Positions 5,547-10,732 of a stretch of 10,732 nt of DNA are shown piece after piece. The DNA comes from DASUFH01 sp036274645 (GTDB lineage Bacteria; Acidobacteriota; Terriglobia; 20CM-2-55-15). How positions within the stretch are numbered: position 1 is the first letter of the stretch; the number at the start of each line of letters is the position of its first letter. The stretch covers positions 1 through 10,732 of the forward strand of contig DASUFH010000220.1 in the NCBI GenBank assembly GCA_036274645.1. The letters are read 5' to 3'. The position numbers and the translations under genes were made by a program. Below the pieces are notes generated by a model that was given only the letters and a program-made list of their open reading frames with translations, was not told the DNA's origin and searched no databases.

Positions 5547-6541
5547 TTCTGGAGCCCCGTCCGCTGCTGAGCCGCGTCGCCGACTCGGTCTACTGGATGG
5601 CCCGTTATATCGAGCGCGCGGAGAATGTTGCGCGCTATATCGGCGTCAATCTGCACCTGCAACTGGACCTGCCGCTCGAGCCCGCCTATCAGTGGCAGCC
5701 GTTGATCGATACCTCGGGCGACACGGAGGCGTTTCGCGCGAAGTATTCCGAGGCCAGTGACGACAACGTCATCCAGTTCCTGGCTTTCGACGGGGACAAT
5801 CCGAACTCGATCTCTTCCTGTCTGCGCTTCGCGCGGGAGAATGCGCGATCCGTCCGGGAAACGATTTCGTCGGAGATGTGGGAGCAGGTCAACAGCATGT
5901 ACCTGCAGATCCAGTCGCAACGCGAAGGGTCCCAGAACGAACAGCTGCCGGAAATGTTGCGGTCGATCCGTCTGGCGTGCCACATGTTCCAGGGCGTGAC
6001 CGACGCCACCATGAGCCATAACGAAGCGTGGCATCTGCTGCGTATCGGCCGCATGCTGGAGCGCGCCGACAAGACGTCGCGGATCCTGGACGTGAAATAT
6101 TTCATCCTGCTGCCATCCACGGTCAAGGTGGGCACCCCGTACGACGATCTTCACTGGGCGGCAGTGTTGAAATCCGTCAGCGGATTTGAAACCTACCGCA
6201 AGCAGCAGGGCCGGATTGCTCCCCGGGAGATCGTGGATTTTCTGGTGCTCGACCGGCAGTTTCCCCGGGCCATCCGGCACTGTGTCGATACATCTCGCGC
6301 GTCATTGCGGGCGTTCATCGGCGCGGCTTCCCGGACGCCGCGCTACCGGTCGGAAGAATTGATGGAGTCGCTGAGTTCGGCGCTGGCGTCCGCGGACGTG
6401 GATCAGATCATCCGGACCGGCCTGCACGAGTATCTGGACGGATTGCAAACGCAGATCAACGCCATCGGCGACGGTCTGCTGGAGGACTTCTTTGTATGGC
6501 GGCCGATGGATCGGCCGGTGATCGCGGGGGCGGCCGGCTGA
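5543..6541 (+). CDS. Alpha-E domain protein (DUF403)
   Basis: This is a 332-residue helical protein of the alpha-E family, found almost always beside circularly permuted ATP-grasp genes. It carries the paired signature helices LLSRVADSVYWMARYIERAE (8-27) and LLRIGRMLERADKTSRILD near residues 165-183, plus RENARSVRETISSEMW near 98-113. No signal peptide or membrane helix is seen. The biochemical role is unknown; it is thought to act as a partner or scaffold for the ligase or its product. The ATG overlaps the previous stop by four bases (ATGA), indicating coupled translation, and the AGGAGG at 5531-5536 in the upstream gene is its ribosome site. Its own TGA shares a base with the next ATG. A second alpha-E domain occurs at the C-terminus of the next gene product. 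Confidence 0.92.
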   Translation: MILEPRPLLSRVADSVYWMARYIERAENVARYIGVNLHLQLDLPLEPAYQWQPLIDTSGDTEAFRAKYSEASDDNVIQFLAFDGDNPNSISSCLRFARENARSVRETISSEMWEQVNSMYLQIQSQREGSQNEQLPEMLRSIRLACHMFQGVTDATMSHNEAWHLLRIGRMLERADKTSRILDVKYFILLPSTVKVGTPYDDLHWAAVLKSVSGFETYRKQQGRIAPREIVDFLVLDRQFPRAIRHCVDTSRASLRAFIGAASRTPRYRSEELMESLSSALASADVDQIIRTGLHEYLDGLQTQINAIGDGLLEDFFVWRPMDRPVIAGAAG

Positions 6542-9069
6542 TGGCCGTTGACGTCGCGCCGTCCTCCCCGGTCCGGTACAAGGGCATCGAGGGTTATTGG
6601 GACGAAGCGCTACTGCCCGGGGGACGCCCGCGCCGTCACTGGCGGAAGCTATGGGTGGAGGTTGGACGCCTTGGATTTCAGCAGCTGAGCCGGCGCTGGC
6701 AGGCCGGCCAGCAGTTGCTGCAGTCGCAGGGCGTCACCTATAACCGTGGCGATTATCCGGATGGTGGCGAGCATACCTGGCCGATGGATCCGATTCCCCT
6801 GGTCATCGACGAGCGGGAGTGGGACGGTATCGAGCGCGCCATCGGTCAGCGCGCCACTCTGCTCAACGCCATTCTGGCGGATCTTTATGGCGCGTCGCGC
6901 CTGGTGCGCGAGCGCCTTCTGCCTTCGGCGCTCGTTTATGACAATCCGCATTTTCTCCGTCCCTGTTTCGGCATTGCGCCGCGGGGCGGAGCCCATCTGC
7001 ATACCTATGCGGCGGACATCGCCCGCGCTCCCGATGGACGGTGGTGGGTCGTCGCGGACCGCACCCAGGCGCCTTCGGGTATGGGATATACCCTGCAGAA
7101 CCGCCTGGTGAGCGCGCGTTCGCTGCCGGGCGTCTTCAACCAGTGTCGTGTCCGTCAACTGGCGCGATTCTTCGATCTGAAACGGGAAGCGCTGCTGTCG
7201 GCGGCCTCCTCGACGCGCTCAAACCCGACGGTTGCGTTGATCACCCCCGGTCCGCGAAACGAAACCTATTTCGAGCATTCGTTCCTCGCCGGACAATGGG
7301 GCTTCACCCTGGTCGAGGGCGCCGACCTCATCGTGCTGGACCGGCGGGTCTACATGAAGACGCTCGGCGGATTGAAGCCTGTCGATGTCATTCTGCGGCG
7401 TCTGGACGACAGCTACTGCGATCCGCTTGAGCTGCGAGGCGACTCTCTGCTGGGCGTCGCCGGTCTGGTCGACGCGGTGCGCAGCGGAAGCGTGGTGATC
7501 GACAATGCGCTGGGCAGCGGTCTCGTCGAAACGGCGGCCCATATGGCTTTCCTGCCGGGCCTGTGCCGCGCGCTGCTGGGGCAGGAGTTGCATATGCCGT
7601 CGGTGGCGACCTGGTGGTGTGGCCACGAAGAGCCTCGCCGCTACGTTCTCGAACACCTGCGTGAACTGGTGGTGAAGTCCGCGTTCCCACGTCCCGGCCG
7701 GCATCCGGCTTTTCCCGAGTCCATGAGCGCGTCCGAGCGCACCGACCTGGCCCGCAAGATCGAAGCCGCGCCGGAAGAGTACGTGGCCCAGGAAAGGGTC
7801 GCGTTGTCCACCGTGCCGGCGCGGACCGAAAGCGGATTCGTTCCGCGGCACGCGATGCTTCGCGTTTATGCGGCATGGACAGGCGATGGCTACACGGTGA
7901 TGCCCGGCGGGTTGACGCGCGTGTCGACCGACGATTCCTCCATGATTGTGTCGATGCAACTCGGCGGCGGCAGCAAGGATACGTGGGTGCTGGGCGATGC
8001 GGAGGAGGTCGCGGCAGGCCGCCGCCAGTTATCGCTTCCGATCCGGGTCGATCGGACGCGAAGTGATCTTCCCAGCCGTGTCGCCGACAACCTGTTCTGG
8101 CTGGGCCGGTATACCGAGCGCGTCGAGACCGCCGTCCGGCTGGTGCGCGCGCTGCTGCCGGCTCTGTCGGGCGAAGAAGATTACGGACGCTCCGTCTCTC
8201 TCGACACGGCGGCCCGGATTCTTGCCGGGTTGGGCTATCTGCCGCGTGAAATCGTTTCCGAGTCCCTGGGCGAACAGCGCTGGCAGGTGCAGCGCACGCT
8301 GCTCGACATGATCTACGACTCCACGCAAACCTCGAGTTTGCGCTGGAATCTGAAGGAACTGCGCCGAACATCGTGGCACCTGAAAGAACGTTTATCTGCG
8401 GACACATGGCGCGTCATGCAGCAGCTGGAGAACCAGTTTTCCGGATTCGTGCCGTCGAGCGCCGATCACCGCGTTCTTGCCGGGATGGACCTGCTCGACG
8501 GCGCGATCGTCACCCTGTCGGCGTTTTCCGGGCTCCTGACGGAGAATACGACCCGCGGGTTCGGCTGGCGCTTTCTCGAAATCGGCCGCCGTCTGGAGCG
8601 CGCCCTGCAGACGGCGGAACTGCTGGGGTCGGCTCTGACCGTTGGCGGCGCCGATCTGGAGCCCTACCTGCAGCTGTTGCTGCAGGTGGCGGACAGCTCG
8701 ATCACGTACCGGACGCGCTATCCGACCGCGCTGCAGACTGAACTCGTGCTCGATGTCCTGTGGACGGACGAGTCGAACCCGCGCGCCGTTTCCTTCCAGC
8801 TGACCACATTGCTGGCCCAGCTCGATCTGGTGGAAGAACTCGAGGATCCCGAGCGCGAAGGTCTTGAGCGCAATCTGACGCTGCAGGCCATTGGCATTGT
8901 CCGCGATACGTCAACCGGGGATCTGGCGCAGCGGGACGAGGAGGGGCGGTACATGGTCCTCGACGAACATATTGCGCAACTCCGCGCCACGCTGCACGAT
9001 CTTTCCGATACCCTGAGCGTCAGCTATCTGAGTCCGCTTCGAGCGTCGCGCCTCACATCGCTGTGGTGA
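6541..9069 (+). CDS. Fused circularly permuted ATP-grasp and alpha-E protein, degenerate ligase half
   Basis: The protein has 842 residues when started at the ATG at 6541, which shares one base with the previous TGA. A further ATG at 6496 would add 15 residues inside the previous gene and looks less likely. Residues 1-485 are a paralogue of the first gene product, with YFEHSFLAGQWG (243-254), VDVILRRLDDSYCDP (281-294), VVKSA with Lys379, and LGGGSKDTWVL (474-484). Residues 511-842 are an alpha-E domain, with SRVADNLFWLGRYTER (512-527) and RFLEIGRRLERA (677-688). The ligase half differs at key sites. The E-x-N motif is replaced by A172-D-R174. The Gly-rich GGYG loop is replaced by PRPGRHP. VDLRPY becomes HAMLRVY. 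It may therefore be a non-catalytic partner of the first ligase. Overlap with the downstream gene implies coupled expression. Confidence 0.9.
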   Translation: MAVDVAPSSPVRYKGIEGYWDEALLPGGRPRRHWRKLWVEVGRLGFQQLSRRWQAGQQLLQSQGVTYNRGDYPDGGEHTWPMDPIPLVIDEREWDGIERAIGQRATLLNAILADLYGASRLVRERLLPSALVYDNPHFLRPCFGIAPRGGAHLHTYAADIARAPDGRWWVVADRTQAPSGMGYTLQNRLVSARSLPGVFNQCRVRQLARFFDLKREALLSAASSTRSNPTVALITPGPRNETYFEHSFLAGQWGFTLVEGADLIVLDRRVYMKTLGGLKPVDVILRRLDDSYCDPLELRGDSLLGVAGLVDAVRSGSVVIDNALGSGLVETAAHMAFLPGLCRALLGQELHMPSVATWWCGHEEPRRYVLEHLRELVVKSAFPRPGRHPAFPESMSASERTDLARKIEAAPEEYVAQERVALSTVPARTESGFVPRHAMLRVYAAWTGDGYTVMPGGLTRVSTDDSSMIVSMQLGGGSKDTWVLGDAEEVAAGRRQLSLPIRVDRTRSDLPSRVADNLFWLGRYTERVETAVRLVRALLPALSGEEDYGRSVSLDTAARILAGLGYLPREIVSESLGEQRWQVQRTLLDMIYDSTQTSSLRWNLKELRRTSWHLKERLSADTWRVMQQLENQFSGFVPSSADHRVLAGMDLLDGAIVTLSAFSGLLTENTTRGFGWRFLEIGRRLERALQTAELLGSALTVGGADLEPYLQLLLQVADSSITYRTRYPTALQTELVLDVLWTDESNPRAVSFQLTTLLAQLDLVEELEDPEREGLERNLTLQAIGIVRDTSTGDLAQRDEEGRYMVLDEHIAQLRATLHDLSDTLSVSYLSPLRASRLTSLW

Positions 9070-9929
9070 AATCCGTGCTGTTTGACGTGATTCACATTAC
9101 GCGGTACTGGTATGAGGCGCCGGTCTCCCAGTGTCTCAACGAAGTGCGGTTAACGCCGCGCGCGCTTCCCGCGCAGCGCGTGCAGTCGAGCGAGATCACG
9201 GTCGATCCGAAACCGGCGTTTTTTCACAGTCGGAAGGACTATTTTGGCAATGATGTTTCCGTGTTCGGCGTCCTTGAGAAACACGGACAGCTGACGGCGA
9301 CCGCTCACAGCGTGGTTGACGTTCGCTCCGGCGCTCCGCGGAACGTTCCTTCTCATACGGCAATCCACGTGCGCGACATGCTGGCCGCAGAGTCGGATGC
9401 CGAATTGATGGAAGCTGCGCAGTTCCGGTTTCAATCCCCGTATGTGCCGGCCGTCGACGGTCTTGCGGCGTACGCGCGTGAGATATTCCCTTCAGACCGT
9501 CCACTCATTGACGCGGTCAAGGAACTGACCCGCCGTATCCATGCCGAGTTCAAATACGACCCGAAGGCGACATCGATTGATACGCCGTTGTCCGAGGTGT
9601 TTCGCAGCCGGAGCGGAGTCTGCCAGGATTTCGCGCACGTGATGATCGGCGCCCTGCGCTCCATGCGCCTCGCCGCCCGTTATGTCAGCGGTTATGTGCG
9701 CAGCGGCGGAAAATATCAGGGCGCCCAGGCCTCTCATGCGTGGGTGTCCGTATATTTCCCGGGCGCCGGATGGATCGACTTCGATCCCACCAACAACCTG
9801 ATACCGGAAGAGAGCCACGTGACCGTTGCCTGGGGAAGGGACTATGGAGATGTGACGCCCATCAAGGGCGTCACTCTTGGAGGCGGCGGACAGACGGTCG
9901 ATGTGGAGGTGTACGTCCGTCCGGTTTGA
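9063..9929 (+). CDS. Transglutaminase-fold protein of the ATP-grasp/alpha-E operon
   Basis: The 288-residue protein has an N-terminal bacterial transglutaminase-associated domain (about 5-80, beginning FDVIHITRYWYEAP, with LNEVRLTPR) and a transglutaminase-like core. The catalytic triad is visible as Cys187 in SGVCQDFAH, His225 in ASHAWVSVY and Asp241 in WIDFDPTNN. There is no signal peptide, so it is probably cytoplasmic. Bacterial members act as proteases, cross-linkers or peptide hydrolases. Here it plausibly releases, trims or attaches the product of the two ATP-grasp proteins. GTG 9063 and GTG 9066 are both possible. The second gives a four-base GTGA overlap with the preceding stop, like the first junction of the operon; no clear Shine-Dalgarno site is present, which fits coupled translation. 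The NTN hydrolase often found with this operon is absent here. Confidence 0.9.
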   Translation: MVKSVLFDVIHITRYWYEAPVSQCLNEVRLTPRALPAQRVQSSEITVDPKPAFFHSRKDYFGNDVSVFGVLEKHGQLTATAHSVVDVRSGAPRNVPSHTAIHVRDMLAAESDAELMEAAQFRFQSPYVPAVDGLAAYAREIFPSDRPLIDAVKELTRRIHAEFKYDPKATSIDTPLSEVFRSRSGVCQDFAHVMIGALRSMRLAARYVSGYVRSGGKYQGAQASHAWVSVYFPGAGWIDFDPTNNLIPEESHVTVAWGRDYGDVTPIKGVTLGGGGQTVDVEVYVRPV

Positions 9930-9941
9930 TCGCGGGTCAAC

Positions 9942-10732
9942 CTATGTGGTTTTGGCCTTGTCCCACGCCAGGTTCTTGGCCTCACTACCGGCCACCGAGT
10001 ACAGCACCTGCGAGTTCCGGGTCTTCTGGAAATCTTCCAGCGTTTGTCCGCGCATGGCGGCGTAAATGTGCAGGTTGGACACCCCGACCACGGCGCCCAG
10101 CTTTTCCAGCAGGAAGAAGATCACGCCGTAATGAATCAGGTCGCGCCAGCTGCGATCCCGCACCATCCTGCGTTCCTCGGCCGTCAGATCTGCTTCCTCA
10201 AACAGCGGTTCAGGATTGGCAAGAAAAGCCTTTCGGAATTCAGGCTCGATCAGGCGGTGCAGGAATTTATTGAGGCGATACGCTTTTACGCTGCCCTGAA
10301 GCGTGAACGGATACGTGCCGGAGAGTTTTTCCAGTCCCGCGAGCTGACGGGTCATCTTCTCGCGGTCGCCGCGCACGGTCTCGGGTAGTGGCTGCGCCGC
10401 TTCGTTTTCGTAGACGGCGGTCGCGAGGGCGGTCATGGACGGCAGATAGTAGGACTGATGGACTTTGCGAATGGTGGCGGAAAGCGCGCCGCGCATGATG
10501 AGCCACATGACGACCTCGGCGCTTTCGAAGCCGCCCCGCTCAGCGTATTCCGCAATTGTCAATTCGGTCAGTTTGACGGGATCCTTCTCGAGGAGATCCA
10601 GGAATTCCATGTCCCACGGGGTGTTGTTGAAGCCGCAGCGCTCGCCGTGAACCTGGTGGGATAGCCCGCCCGTCGCCACGATCACGACGCTCAGGTCTTC
10701 CGGGTAGCTCTCGATCGCCCGGCGGAGCGACT
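9942..10732 (-). CDS. Gallate dioxygenase-like extradiol dioxygenase, 3' part only
   Basis: The C-terminal 263 codons are visible; the 5' end lies beyond the right edge. The visible protein begins SLRRAIESYPEDLSVVIVATGGLSHQ. The LigB-type catalytic part contains the His of GGLSHQ and, 47 residues later, the Glu of SAEVVMW, the same spacing as His195 and Glu242 in LigB, where they act as base and iron ligand. The C-terminal part (YRLNKFLHRL to NLHIYAAMRGQTLEDFQKTR) is a fused LigA-like domain, the arrangement of gallate dioxygenase (GalA/DesB). These single-chain enzymes open the gallate ring to 4-oxalomesaconate. The two N-terminal iron-binding His are off the window. The stop is TAG at 9942, leaving 12 bases to the convergent operon. 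A GTG at 10685 could be mistaken for a start, but homology continues upstream of it. Confidence 0.87.
   Translation of the reverse strand, partial: SLRRAIESYPEDLSVVIVATGGLSHQVHGERCGFNNTPWDMEFLDLLEKDPVKLTELTIAEYAERGGFESAEVVMWLIMRGALSATIRKVHQSYYLPSMTALATAVYENEAAQPLPETVRGDREKMTRQLAGLEKLSGTYPFTLQGSVKAYRLNKFLHRLIEPEFRKAFLANPEPLFEEADLTAEERRMVRDRSWRDLIHYGVIFFLLEKLGAVVGVSNLHIYAAMRGQTLEDFQKTRNSQVLYSVAGSEAKNLAWDKAKTT

Noticed and set aside
5417..6280. Minus-strand open frame opposite the alpha-E gene
   Set aside because: The plus-strand alpha-E protein carries recognisable motifs and operon overlaps; the antisense product has none.
6496..6540. Upstream ATG for the fused ATP-grasp/alpha-E gene
   Set aside because: It would overlap the alpha-E gene by 46 bases and add a Gly/Arg-rich stretch. 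The ATG at 6541, sharing a base with the previous stop, fits the operon's pattern better.
7388..8407. Minus-strand open frame of 339 codons inside the fused ATP-grasp gene
   Set aside because: Arg/Pro/Ser-rich low-complexity translation in the antisense frame of a clear domain-bearing gene.
1..10732. CRISPR array, tRNA, rRNA, insertion sequence or phage attachment site
   Set aside because: I saw no regularly spaced repeats, tRNA-like cloverleaf sequence, rRNA signature, transposase or integrase gene in the window.

Overview
The window is about 10.7 kb of GC-rich bacterial DNA with tightly packed genes, several GTG starts and clear Shine-Dalgarno sites. A predicted lipoprotein and a predicted outer-membrane beta-barrel protein indicate a Gram-negative (diderm) cell. 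The gene mix suggests a soil or environmental bacterium: a gallate-type ring-cleavage dioxygenase, a circularly permuted ATP-grasp/alpha-E operon, a sugar-type binding protein and a barrel protein that resembles acidobacterial ones. Acidobacteriota is my best guess, but it is an inference without a phylogenetic marker.

Left block (1-2653, all minus strand). A possible gene start lies at the extreme left edge. Reading in the direction of transcription, the other genes are a lipoprotein substrate-binding protein of the ribose/sugar ABC-transporter type (1643-2653), then 34 bases on a small CcbP-like putative calcium-binding protein (1222-1608), then about 106 bases on a haem-oxygenase-like metal-dependent oxidase candidate (273-1115). 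No ABC permease or ATPase gene is in the window.

Middle (2654-4088). A 371-base spacer carries a nested inverted repeat (2794-2887) and a strong intrinsic terminator (2951-2993). The terminator belongs to a minus-strand gene for a secreted, probably outer-membrane beta-barrel protein (3025-3789). The 299 bases upstream of that gene form a divergent control region. On the minus strand it has a short two-hairpin RNA candidate ending in a strong terminator, only about 50 bases before the barrel gene, plus a pair of 14-base direct repeats. On the plus strand it has a good sigma70-like promoter and two palindromes leading into the next operon.

Right block (4089-9929, plus strand). Four genes overlap end to start: a circularly permuted ATP-grasp protein, a stand-alone alpha-E protein, a fused ATP-grasp plus alpha-E protein, and a transglutaminase-fold protein. 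This matches an operon type predicted from comparative genomics (Iyer, Aravind and colleagues) to make or attach a peptide-like product. As far as I know it has no settled biochemical function. The stand-alone ATP-grasp protein keeps the E-x-N motif and glycine-rich loop, while the fused copy has lost both. This suggests an active enzyme paired with a non-catalytic partner. A proteasome-like NTN hydrolase, often found with this operon type, is absent here.

Right edge (9942-10732, minus strand). The 3' part of a gallate dioxygenase-like gene converges on the operon with a 12-base gap and runs off the window.
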